A stretch of DNA of 64,000 nt, taken from positions 806,001 through 870,000 of the forward strand of contig JARKIF010000008.1 of NCBI GenBank assembly GCA_029378245.1. The letters run 5' to 3'. The translations under genes and the position numbers were made by a program. Source of the DNA: Roridomyces roridus (Eukaryota > Basidiomycota > Agaricomycetes > Agaricales > Mycenaceae). Numbering within the stretch: the first letter of the stretch is position 1; every line of letters begins with the position of its first letter. Below the pieces are notes generated by a model, which worked only from the letters and a program-made list of their open reading frames with translations, was not told the origin of the DNA and ran no database searches. Below are positions 42,585 through 55,380 of this stretch, one piece after another.

Positions 42585-43900
42585 ATGCTCTTCTTACCGA
42601 CAGTACGATATCTCGTCTTTGGTAAGTATATCTACCTGATCGACGCTCTCACCGAGAACTAACGGGCGGCCTACTTGTTTACAGCTTCTTTCATCGTCTG
42701 CAACTCTGTCTTGGCGTCTGTTGCCGTGTGGAATGCGAGTCTATCGCCTCCGGCTAGAGATTGTACGTTTATCGAGGAAATTCCGAGCAAGGAAGCTGAG
42801 CGCTGATGGGCGTAATCTAGCACGTCTCGACACCTATATCGTCGTGGTCGGCGCTCTCGGACTCGCCCTCACCTTTGCAATGTCAGCGCTTGACAATCTC
42901 ATGCAGCAATGAATTTATATGTACAGAATATTCACGGAGCTCGTACGCCGGAACGCGTTCACTTCACGCGTTTGGTTTGAGACACTCTGGACTCTATTGT
43001 TTTTTTCTGCTGGACCTAGGTATTTCGCCATCTCTGCACGCTGTCCCTGGGTTCATTGCTTCCAGGAGGTGCCTCTGCTTTGGCTGCAGTGGGTCCAGAT
43101 GACATGTGCAATCAACAGTCCCCTCCCAGTGCGCCCCACTACTCTGTGGTCTTTCTACGCTCCTGATGATGACCGCACAGGTAACTCGAACACTGGTCAG
43201 CAGTGCACCTCGCTGCGCGTTTTAATGGCGTTCACTTGGCTTGCAGCCCTGATTCGTGAGCAAATTTGATTTTAGGTTGAAACCCTTCGCTTACAGTCTG
43301 CCAGTTCTGATCTATTTTGTCCTGCTGATTGTGCTCGTCGCCGTGAACAGCAACAACGAGTCGGTGCCCCGGATATGGGTCTGCACCATTCACAACTTCC
43401 CGCCGTTGATGTCAGCCGTGCGCTCTCATTCTCCGGCCTTGCCGCGGTTCACCAGTGGTAACAAGATGTCTGAAGTGGTTACACCATTGCCACTGCCAGC
43501 GCCAATGCCGCAGAGACCGACTGTTGTCCCATCCGCACTTTATTCCATGGGTCTTGGGTCGCAGTACGAGATCGAGTATTTTCAGCCCCCGGCACCGACT
43601 AGTCCAGTTGTTTCACCGGCGGATCACCTTCATCGTCACCCGAGCACAGCTGGAAGTGTGCAGGCCGCTTTGGCGCTATATCCGCAGTTCCTATCATCGG
43701 CGTATGTCGCTCAACCGCCACCGGGCCAACCGAGCCCATCCGTGGTTGCTTCACCGCTGCCTCCCCCGCTAGCACCAGTGCGAGTGAAACGAAAGCCACC
43801 TCCACTGACGATTACGCCCCAGACGAGTTCCAAACCCATGGGGCCGAGGATGCGGTCTGGCCCGGCGAATACTTCGTCGCATCGGGAACGGCGGACTTGA
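42585..43900 (+). CDS. Four-helix MARVEL-like membrane protein (first of a pair)
   Basis: Predicted tetraspan protein of unknown function. Start at 42585: MLFLPTVRYLVFASFIVCNS, then short exons giving RLDTYIVVVGALGLALTFAM, ELVRRNAFTSRVWFETLWTL and the fourth helix PFAYSLPVLIYFVLLIVLVA. The N- and C-termini are cytosolic. The C-tail is Pro-rich and disordered, ending SSHRERRT. A seven-T run at 43000-43006 appears one base too long: with six Ts the exon reads on as LLFFLLDLGGASALAAVGPD across a 45-nt intron. The assignment to MARVEL rests on helix order and the RxxAFTS-VWFETLW pattern seen in many Agaricomycete proteins. Confidence 0.6.
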
Positions 43901-44277
43901 GCGGGGTTTGAACTTTTTCAAGAAATACCGTGTATTTCTATTTGTATCTATATGTACTACAATTTCGGGGGCGCATCAATCGTCGGGGCAGCGTGATGAT
44001 CACTTCCGCGGAACCAAATGCTACAATTGCGTCTCGACTTTGCTTCGACTACCAACAATTGCTTTTCGCTTGGATACCAAAGCGGGCAAGCGGGCATTGT
44101 AAAGACAATAGTGCCCAGTCGCGTAAAATTCATTGTGTACGTAAGGCCGCCATTGTTCATTGTTCTCCGGCGTTACTATAAAGATTCCCTCGCGTCCACC
44201 ATGGTTCCCCCTCTCTTGCCACCGGTGGGCACGCGTGCTACTATATCTCCTCCTACGACTCACCGCTCACGACCGAA
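43901..44277. other. Gene-free stretch between the two MARVEL-like genes
   Basis: These 377 bases should contain the terminator of the first gene and the promoter of the second. I see no convincing coding frame, repeat or RNA gene. Confidence 0.45.
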
Positions 44278-45396
44278 ATGCGCTCTAATCGATTCAATAC
44301 TGCCCGGCTTATCATTCTCTGTTTGTCGCCTGTCCCAGTTCACCCCAGCTTATGCTTACGACTGTATTAGCTCTTGAAGCCAACTTGCAACTACTGGTTC
44401 TCGTGGCAGCGTCGTGGAACGTGAATGTTACGCGGGCTTATGACCTTCCATGTTCGTGCTATTCGATATCAACCAGACCGTGTTTTTGACTCTGGCTGCA
44501 TTAGTACCCGCAGGAGCGTTATGTCTCATCCTCACGAGTCTAATGTTTTTCATCCTCGTCTCGATGTGGGTTGTTTTCTGGTGCCCTATGCATTTGCTGA
44601 ACGTCCTGCAGCCAATCCATCGTCTCTCGACCCAATCTTGACGTGCCATCCACATTCAAAACCATGGCATCCCTTGCGTTTGAATGTGGATGGACGACGC
44701 TGTTACTCGTTCTGCAACTCAGTGCCACGATTGGGGCGACCGTCAATATCCCGCCTCCAGGAAGCGCTGCCGCTCTTTCCATGTCCCATACCTTCCTCAT
44801 CCCTGCTGCGTGGCTTGCCACATTACTGGGTTCGTCAGATAATTTCTTGCGTTGCTTCATCGCTGACCAACCATCCAGGACTTTTATATGTATCCTGCCT
44901 CGTCGGCGCTGTCATGGCCCACAAGCCAATGTACCCTGCGATTTGGACCGCGCAGGCCTCCTCGGTAGATTGGTTCATCCACCGCACTCTCAAGGCGGAC
45001 AGTGTGGAGAGCGACTCGTGGACCCGCTACCTCAACGACATCGAGGCGTCGGCGGGGCAAAAGCCGCATTTCGCCATTCTTGACATTTCGCAATCGACGG
45101 AAAAGGCTCCTTGGGCGCAGAATATCCGGCGCGGACTGGACAACCCGTTCTCAGTCAAGACCGAGTCCGACGTATCGCGAAGCAGCACGCCCACGCCGTC
45201 CAAGTTGGATGCCGCCTTGCCGCCACTACCGCTGCGCGTTGCACCCAAAACATCGCGGTTTGTAGAACGCTTCAGGGAGTCTCAGACGACGACGAGGGCT
45301 GGTCCCATGCAATTCCCCCAGCGGGTAGACGACCACGATAAGCCGATCCCACTTCCACGCTGGTCGCAATGGATTCGCGCAGAGGTGACTGCTTGA
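44278..45396 (+). CDS. Four-helix MARVEL-like membrane protein (second of a pair)
   Basis: Similar in plan to the gene upstream. Start at 44278: MRSNRFNTARLIIL, an intron (GTTTGTCG...GTATTAG), then SLEANLQLLVLVAASWNV. Helices follow in VFLTLAALVPAGALCLILTS, FECGWTTLLLVLQLSATIGA and GLLYVSCLVGAVMAHKP. The C-terminal 150 residues are hydrophilic, with Ser/Pro-rich tracts, ending RWSQWIRAEVTA at 45396. The exon joins between 44440 and 44650 are uncertain. The conserved position of the FE-W segment ahead of helix 3 supports kinship with the previous gene, although sequence identity is low. Confidence 0.55.
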
Positions 45397-45461
45397 TTTG
45401 CACGCTTTCACGAATGGACAAATGTATCGTTAGCAATGTACACTTCTTGTACCTTAACCAA

Positions 45462-46254
45462 TCACAATAATCCCGCAGTCTGAAGACGCGCTCGTAGTTC
45501 GGCGTTCTCCTTCTTGAGTGACGCGACTTCTTGCTCAGCCTCGTCCGCACGTATAGCATCCCTTTCGCCGATCTCGCCGACTCCGACGGAAACACCGCCG
45601 ACGAGCTTGACGAGACGCCATAGACGCAAGACGACCAAAAGTCCAGCAAGCTCTTGTTCCTATGCGAGTTGAATAAGGAAAGATGGTTCAAGCAAGACCA
45701 AGTCACGCACCTTGCCCCGGAGTACAAATTCAAGTATGAAGGTGGTGACGATGACGAATGCATCGAACAAGTGCAGAGAAGCGTGTTGGATGCGGCCAAA
45801 GGGATTGTAAAACTTGGGACCGACCGCGAACAGAGTCACGGGTATTTCAAGCAAGAAGAACGAGGTGATAACGAGGGAGATGTGTGCGAGAACTTCGAGC
45901 CAGGCGGGGTCGCCGACCGAGTCGTCTGGGGTGCAGCCTTCGTGGAGGAAGGCATATCCGAGGTCTGAAGCGCGTTGGAGTTAGTGCGGTGGGATGTGAA
46001 GACTGCTTACCCGCTAAGACACAGCTGGCATCTAGGGTGAAGTTGTTGAGCAGAATGGACGCGTAGGAGAGGAAACGCACCGATGGCGATCTACGGGATG
46101 GCCACTAAGAAATATGCTTGAGGTGCGTTTGAGCACGTACGAGGGCAATGACGAAGCGGTGGAACGCTGGAGACTCGAGGTACTCGGCGATGCGAGCACG
46201 TTTCGAGGGCGTCGAGCGAGTTGAACCAAGCAGCGGTTGTTGCTCGGAATCCAT
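45462..46254 (-). CDS. Voltage-gated proton channel (Hv1-type)
   Basis: Voltage-sensor-domain protein without a separate pore; opens on depolarisation to extrude protons. Spliced length is about 205 residues from the start at 46254 (MDSEQQPLLGSTRSTPSKRA). S1 carries the selectivity aspartate D42 in FVIALIAIDASCVLADL; S2 has E88 in LVITSFFLLEIPVTLF; S3 has D116 in HLFDAFVIVTTFILE; S4 reads LLVVLRLWRLVKLVGG with R145, R148 and K151 in three-residue spacing. A short C-terminal coiled coil (QEVASLKKENAELRARL) should mediate dimerisation. Four introns; one internal exon is only 21 nt (46011-46031). The third S4 charge is Lys where animal Hv1 has Arg. FUN14 starts divergently 52 bp away. Confidence 0.88.
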
Positions 46255-46306
46255 GGAGGTGAGAGCTGAGATTGGCGGCATTACGTAAGGGACTGACCGC
46301 GTTTAA

Positions 46307-47072
46307 ATGCTCCACCAACTCGCTCGTCGGCCTCTGCTTGCAACGGCGCGGGCCAATGTCCACAGCTTCAAGCCGCGATTCAACGTTGTCCAGTCGCGTC
46401 CTTTCACGCTGGTTAATAAACCTGTCAACAACCGCGTCTCGGTTTCAAAGGCCATTGGTGCTCTTGGACTCGGACTCGGACTCTCTGTCTTCGCTAGACC
46501 TTCGATACACTGCGAAGGTACAGGACCAGCGAGTCCCCCCATAGTAACGGAAGGTGCAGACCACCTCTTCGGCATTAACAATATTGTAACCCTCGTGTAG
46601 GCCAATCCTCCCCACCGAACCCTGTCGCAGCGCCGCCACCTTCAATTATAAACGTATACGAGCTCAGCTTTGGTACAGTAGCTGGGATATGCGCTGGCAT
46701 CTTCATCAAAAAAGGCGCCAAGATAGTCGCATTCTTCGTCGGAGGTGTATTCGTGCTGCTCCAGGTAAGGCCCGACGGTGAAATCTCGAGCAGTGTATTA
46801 ACGCGCGTCAACCAGTATTTTGGGTCGCTCGGTTTCTTGAAAGTGGACTGGGCTCGAGTCGGCAGCCATTTTGAGCACAGATTCTATGCCACGGACCCCA
46901 AAACGGGATCGAAAGCACCACCGACGATTTATGTCGTCTGGAAGTCACTAGTCGACTTTTTGACTGCTGATTTCCAGCCACGAGGTAAGAATATTCTCCA
47001 GCTCTTCTCACGCCCTGACCCTGTACAGCGTCTTTCATGGCGGGGCTGGTGTTGGGTCTGCGGGTGGGTTGA
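46307..47072 (+). CDS. FUN14-domain mitochondrial membrane protein
   Basis: Small protein of the FUN14 family; mammalian FUNDC1 is a mitophagy receptor, but fungal roles are little known. Start at 46307: MLHQLARRPLLATARANVHS, a basic, Arg/Ser-rich leader suited to mitochondrial import. The FUN14 domain reads YELSFGTVAGICAGIFIKKG, AKIVAFFVGGVFVLLQ, and after an intron YFGSLGFLKVDW. The last exon gives ASFMAGLVLGLRVG, a third glycine-rich helix, stop at 47072. No LC3-interacting motif is obvious. It is divergent from the proton channel. Confidence 0.85.
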
Positions 47073-47160
47073 TTCTTGAAGTACCCGTACCTGGCCAAGT
47101 TAGGGGCTCCGTCATAGCATGTACAAATACGGATCGATCAATTTGACTTTTCGCTGAACC

Positions 47161-49426
47161 ATGGGTCGTCGCGCAAAAAACAAGCAGCCGCCTCCAGAGC
47201 CTCTTGACGCAAAGCCGTATTCTTCCACGAAGAAGCTCGGAAAACGCAAGGCCGAGACCCAGGACGATAAACCACGCCCGGCAAAAAAAATCAAGGACTC
47301 GAAATCCAAGAAACCCCGCGTCACATTTGACGACGATGCGGGCTCGAACGACGGCTGGGAGGGTGTCCAAGACGATGGTGTCATGTGCGGATGACTAGCA
47401 GTCTCACAGCAGTTAATCCTAACGTTTTATGCAGCGGAGACCTGGATGATCTCATAGACGACGAGGACGAGTGTGTCCTTCAGATTTCTCGCTGACTAGA
47501 AATTCAATTATTCATCTAGTGACATGCTACGGGGTCCTGTGCAAGAACTTGACTTTGATTCCGACGAGGATGAGCCCGCGCCGCTGCTGCTGCGCGGGAG
47601 AAAATCCAAGCAGGGCGGCCCTGCACCCAATATCATTCCAACGGGCTCAGATGACTCTTCCGAAGAATCCGGCTCGGACGATGAGCGGACTACCATGGCC
47701 AATATGGAGGCGCGCTCTCGGGCTTTGGACGCAAAGGCTGCTGCAGAGGCAGAACTGGACATTGAAGAATTCCAGCAGGCAGCTGCAGACGAAGACGACG
47801 AAGACGACGTCGATATGGACGGGCAGGAGGATGCCAACGGCGACATGGACGCCGAACCCTTCCACCTACCGACTGCCGAGGAACGGGAGGAGGAAAAATT
47901 GACTGTGCCGGATGTTCATACCGTCCAACGTCGCATGCGGGAGTGTGTGCGCATACTCGGCAAGTTCAAACGTCTTGCAGCGGAGGGACAGTGAGTTTCT
48001 CGCTCTTGCATTTCCACAGTCGCTCAATTACTCAGTTCACGCTCGGATTATATCGCCCAACTCATTCTCGACATTTCCAGCCACTACGGTTACAACGATT
48101 TTTTGGCTGAAAAACTGTTCCATTTGTTCCCTGTAGCTGAGGTTGGTCGCGTGCCATATAAGATAACTTTTATTGATGTTTCGCTAGGCTATCGAATTCT
48201 TCGAGGCGAATGAAGTCCCTCGGCCAGTTACCATCCGGACCAACACCCTCCGTACCCGGCGTCGTGATCTGGCTCAGGCGCTCGTGAACAGAGGTGTCAA
48301 TCTGGAACCCATAGGCAAATGGACCAATGTTGGTCTGCAGGTCTTTGAGAGCAGCGTCCCAATCGGTATGCCATCCCCTGATTTTGCATATTGTATGCCG
48401 ACATTCGTTCAGGTGCTACACCCGAATACCTTGCTGGACACTACATGCTCCAGGCTGCATCGTCGTTCCTGCCTGTCATCGCTCTCGCGCCACAGCCCAA
48501 CGAGCGTGTGCTGGACATGGCTTCGGCTCCGGGCGGGAAAACCACCCACATCGCCGCGCTGCTGCAAAATACGGGGGTAGTGTTTGCCAATGATGCGAAC
48601 AAGGCGCGGACGAAGAGCTTGACCGCAAATGTGCACCGCCTCGGGTGCAAGAACGTTGTTGTCTGTTCGTACGACGGCCGCGAGTTCCCAAAGGTGATGG
48701 GAGGCTTTGATCGTGTGTTGCTGGACGCGCCGTGTAGTGGCACCGGCGTCATTAGCAAAGACGCTAGTGTCAAAATTAACAAGGTTGGTGTTTCTCGACA
48801 TGTTTCATATGGGTCTGAACCATCCTCTTTAGTCCGAACGCGACTTTACGCTTCTCTCGCACCTGCAGAAACAGCTGATTCTGTGTGCGATCGACAGTGT
48901 AAGCCCCGAGTCCAAGACGGGCGGGTACATTGTTTATTCGACGTGTTCCGTGACTGTTGACGAGAACGAGTCTGTCGTGGACTATGCTCTGCGCAAACGG
49001 CCCAACGTCAAACTCGTCGAAACTGGCCTGGAGTTTGGGCGCGAGGGGTTCACCAAGTTCCGGGGCAAGACGTTCCACCCAAGTTTGAATCTGACGAGAA
49101 GGTTCTATCCGCATGTGCACAACATGGATGGTTTCTTTGTCGCCAAGTTCAAGGTGGAGAAGCGCGTCAAGGCGAAAAAGGCTGACGAGGAGGAGCCGAT
49201 CATGGTTGAGGTTGTTGCGGAGGATGGTACCGTCGAGAACAAGCCACAGGAGGACGCCGGCTTCGACTCGGATGAAGACCGACCGTACCTGGAGGGTCAG
49301 TTGTTCCTTGTCAGACATCTTCTATCTTGTTACTCATCTTATCTTGCAGAGAGTAAACGTCGGCGGATGAAGGCCAAAGGTCTAAGACCGCCGCCTCGTT
49401 CCAAAACGGTCAAGGCTACTGCGTAG
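47161..49426 (+). CDS. NOP2: 25S rRNA cytosine-C5 methyltransferase NOP2
   Basis: Nucleolar enzyme that makes m5C in 25S rRNA and is needed for 60S assembly. Start at 47161: [20 protein letters not shown], followed by basic and highly acidic disordered segments. The catalytic domain starts near [23 protein letters not shown] motif I is [15 protein letters not shown]. The two cysteines of this family lie in [13 protein letters not shown] (motif IV) and [12 protein letters not shown] (motif VI, nucleophile). [14 protein letters not shown] closes the domain and a basic tail ([19 protein letters not shown]) ends at 49426. About seven introns. Frames join cleanly. Confidence 0.95.
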
Positions 49427-49584
49427 TGTGGCTAAACATCGTATTTGCACTGTCTAAAAGATATACATTCGTTTCGTTTCAATTTGTCCATGAGAGTCCG
49501 TCATAAGGTTATCGTCAGTACTTTTCATCGGCGCGACTAGATGAGATGAGTGTCTGCATCGGGCAAAGAGAAAGGCTAAAATGC

Positions 49585-50363
49585 TCACGTGCGCCGTTTA
49601 TTTCCGCCGCACACCCCTGCACATGCGCCCACATTGGCTATCCAGATGAGGACGACGGCAAGCGAGGGTCATCCAGACTGCGTTTCCCCACTTGAGGTCA
49701 ATGACACCGTCGGTATCCTTGTGCACGCGATGGTGGACCACGGCGACAAGGATAACGTCGATGAGGAAGACGACGGTTGCGAGGAAGGCGGTGATCAGAC
49801 CGAAGCCGAGAGCGAGGAGGGACGGAAGGCGGGAAGTCCCGTTTGAGCCGCGTCGGAGCATGAAGAGGGAAATTAAGAGTGTGCCAAAGGTCAGGCCGGT
49901 GACTAGTGCGGATAAGAGAATGAATGTGTGCTAGTCATGTGTGCTCACCGACAGGATGGAGGGCTAGAACGGCCGTAAGGGTCTTGGAGATCGCGTTCTC
50001 GATCTCGGTAGCATGGAGAACGCTTGCTACGGTCTGGTCGAAGGTGTAGCCCAGGTGGCGCTTGGAACAGGCGGCGGCTGTGTCGCGGCTGACGCCAACG
50101 ATCCTGAAGGGGATATGAGGGCGCGGCGGGGATTGAGAGAAGATGTGTATTTACGAGACGTCGATCCCAGAAGTGCAGTAGCCCCAGACTCCAAACTTGA
50201 CCGATGTGGACGCAGAACTGTCCAAGAGGCTGGAGGACGCGTCGGCAGTCAGTCGAAAGAGGAAGATGGTCTTTATGATTGGTATGGAGAGAGTGACAAG
50301 CAGGAGGAGGAGGAATGCGATGGCGAGAAAGGCGGGAGCGAGAAGACCAAAGGGTGGAAACAT
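49585..50363 (-). CDS. PalI/Rim9 (SUR7-family) membrane protein
   Basis: Four-helix plasma-membrane protein; PalI/Rim9 assists the alkaline-pH sensor PalH/Rim21 upstream of the Rim101/PacC protease cascade. Start at 50363: MFPPFGLLAPAFLAIAFLLL. After the first extracellular loop (VKFGVWGYCTSG, with the GLGxC-like W-G-x-C motif), helices follow in ALVTGLTFGTLLISLFML, LITAFLATVVFLIDVILVAV and the LKWGNAVWMTLA segment typical of PalI. An extra base at 49660-49661 breaks the frame: without it the last helix reads AVVLIWIANVGACAGVCG and ends at 49585; with it the frame ends in polar sequence at 49598. Introns near 49895-49948 and 50113-50160. Confidence 0.8.
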
Positions 50364-50702
50364 GGCGTGCAATACAGCCAAGCTGAAGGCAGACAAGGGA
50401 TTTTATACCGTGGAAGAAGGGCCACAGCTCCACTGCGTCATTGTTCTTCGGCAGACAGAATGTGGCGGAAATGGAGCGGAAACGAGTACAATGGGCGCTA
50501 TCCTGGCTCGCAGCCACAACCAGAACTAGGGGAAAAGGAGGAAATTGCCAGCCAGACGTCGGAGGAATTCGGACAAGTGCCAGTTGGATGCCAGAGACGG
50601 TCGGACAAAGTACTGCCAGGAGAGTGGACCAAGATGCAGAGCTCGCTGTCGGTGTCGGCGGGAACATACAAAAAGGCATGAAACCGGGTGGAAAAACCAT
50701 GC

Positions 50703-50736
50703 GCAGGCAACCCTGTCTGGAGATCGGGTTGCCTGC
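50703..50736. promoter_or_regulatory. Perfect 11-bp inverted repeat upstream of a TATA box
   Basis: GCAGGCAACCC at 50703-50713 is the exact reverse complement of GGGTTGCCTGC at 50726-50736, with a 12-nt spacer. It ends 21 bp before a TATA box and about 200 bp before the start codon at 50937. The geometry fits a binding site for a dimeric regulator, or a cruciform-prone element. No known site was recognised. Confidence 0.55.
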
Positions 50737-50757
50737 ATCAAAGTTCTTATGTGAGGG

Positions 50758-50765
50758 TATAAATA
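50758..50765 (+). promoter_or_regulatory. TATA box
   Basis: TATAAATA lies 179 bp before the start codon at 50937. The likely 5' UTR contains a GT-AG intron at 50879-50927 (GTATGT to CTCCAG), 9 bp before the ATG. A strong TATA box and a 5' UTR intron suggest a highly expressed gene. Confidence 0.6.
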
Positions 50766-50936
50766 CTGTCTCGGAATGGTCACGATTTTCTCACCCTTCT
50801 CTTTTACTCTATCACCCCAGCGGGTTAACAGGCTGCGTAGCTCATTCTTCCTCTCTCTACCACTTAATACCCTTCTCTGTATGTGCTCATCGTCTTCTCT
50901 TCTCTTCCTACTCTTATCTTCCTCCAGGCCCTCGTA

Positions 50937-52229
50937 ATGTCTACCCCTGAAGTTGTCGCTGCCCCCGTCGAGGCCGCCCCTGCTGCCGAGACCCCCGTCG
51001 TCGCCCCCGAGCCCGCCGTCGAGGCTCCCAAGGTCGAGGAGGTTGCTGCCCCCGTCGAGCCTGCCCCGGTCCCGGCTGCTGTGCGCTTATCTTTTTTTCT
51101 CTTCTTTTCCACGGGTGACTCACACCACTCCAGGAGCCCGCCGCTGTCGAGCCCAAGGTCGAGGAGACCCCTGCTCCTGCTGCTGAGGCCCCTGTTGTCG
51201 CCGCCGAGGAGGCCAAGACCGAGGCCCCCGCCGCCGTCGAGCCCACCCCTGAGGCCCCTGCTGCCGAGACTGCCGCTGAGGCACCCGCCACTGAGGAGGC
51301 CAAGACGGACGCCCCCGTGAGTCTCTCCTTTCATCTCACGTCGATATCCTTGCTCATCTCTTACAGGCTGAGGCACCCAAGAAGGAGGAGCGCCCCAAGA
51401 GCCCTGGCCTGCTCGCCAAGCTCCTCGCGCCGTTCAAGAACGAAAAGAACAAGGTTGAGAAGAAGGTCAAGACGCCCAAGAGCCCCAAAAAGGAGAAGAA
51501 GAAGGAGGAGCCTGAGGTACGCTTCTTTTTTTATCGATCATGCTTTTTCTTCTTTGTTCTCAATCTGCCTCTTTAGGCTGCCCCCGCTGCCGCTGTCGAG
51601 GAGCCGGCCAAGGAGGAGGCCCCTGCCGCCACCGAGGTTGCTCCCCTCGCCGCCGAGACCACTGAGGCTGTTGCCGAGCCCGCCAAGGTGGAGGAGCCTG
51701 CACCCGTCGAGGCCGTCAAGGAGACGTGCGTTTGTCTTGTTGTCTGTCTTTCCCTTTTCACTTACCGTCTCGTCCAGTGAGACTGCCGCTCCCGCTGAGG
51801 TTGCTCCCGAGGCTGCTGCCGAGGCACCCAAGGAGGAGGTGAAGGAGGAGAAGGTGTGTTCAGCCTTCTTCTGTCTTTCTTGTTTCTAACCGCTCGCAGA
51901 AGGAGGAGAAGAAGGAGGAGAAGGTCGCCAAGCCCGCCAAGGTCGGCCGTCGTCTGTCGGCACGTGTCGGGGACTTCTTCAAGCCCAAGCCCAAGACCGA
52001 GGTTTCTACCCAGCCCAAGGTCGACGAGCACCCGCCCAAGATCGATGAGCCCACGCCAATTGCTCCTCTCGAGAACCCCGCGTCGGAGGCTGCTGCTCCT
52101 GCTGCTGAGGCTGCTCCTGTTGTCGAGGCCGCCCCTGTTGCCGAGGCTCCCAAGGAGGAGGCACCTGCTGCTGTCGAGGAGCCGGCTGCCCCCGTCGAGG
52201 CTGCCCCCGTCGTTGCTGCCACCGCATAG
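50937..52229 (+). CDS. Ala/Pro/Glu/Lys-rich low-complexity protein
   Basis: Function unknown. Start at 50937: MSTPEVVAAPVEAAPAAETP. Six or seven exons, each flanked by 45-55-nt introns in similar context, encode near-repetitive AAPAAEAPKVEE-type segments. Two short non-repetitive motifs interrupt this: SPGLLAKLLAPFKNEKNKVE (basic, amphipathic) and VGRRLSARVGDFFKPKPKTE. The stop is at 52229. Codon use is extremely C-rich at third positions, which points to high expression. The opposite strand is also open over long distances because of the GCC/GAG codon bias; I treat that as a shadow. The protein is probably disordered. A membrane- or protein-binding role for the two basic motifs is only a guess. 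Confidence 0.75.
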
Positions 52230-52560
52230 ATTCTCTCTTTCTCTTAATGAACGACCCTCATGACTCCTTTGCCTTTGCCATTCCTACCCCACCTCCCATG
52301 GATCGCATATCTTCTTCTTACGATACACTCCAGGCCAGGTTTTTCGCACCTTTGATGAATAGTCACGACGCCTTGCTACCTATAATTCTCGTTCGAATCA
52401 TTGGATTGATTGCATACCCCTCCTTTCTTTACCTGGATCATTCATGTCCTTTTTGTAATCGTTTCACCGAAAATGATTCAGTCCTTCTTTTGGCAACGCG
52501 AATTTTGTTGAGAGAATTAGAGTCATCGCGTGAAAAGTACACCATCACTTGGCTTTGACC
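52230..52560. other. Gene-free stretch between the Ala-rich gene and PRP43
   Basis: These 331 bases hold the 3' UTR of the preceding gene and the PRP43 promoter. Short open frames are present, but none has convincing codon use or homology. Confidence 0.45.
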
Positions 52561-55323
<2,763 letters not shown>

Positions 55324-55380
55324 GGTAGATCATCTAGATTGTTTATGTAACCGACGAGTCGAGTCAAATATCGTTTCTTA

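Noticed and set aside
50864..52222. Antisense Ala/Gly/Ser-rich frames opposite the low-complexity gene
   Set aside because: GCC and GAG codon runs leave the opposite strand free of stops; there are no independent starts, introns or promoter signals.
52549..52560. An earlier non-ATG start four codons upstream of PRP43
   Set aside because: The upstream codon is TTG; the ATG at 52561 gives the usual N-terminus.
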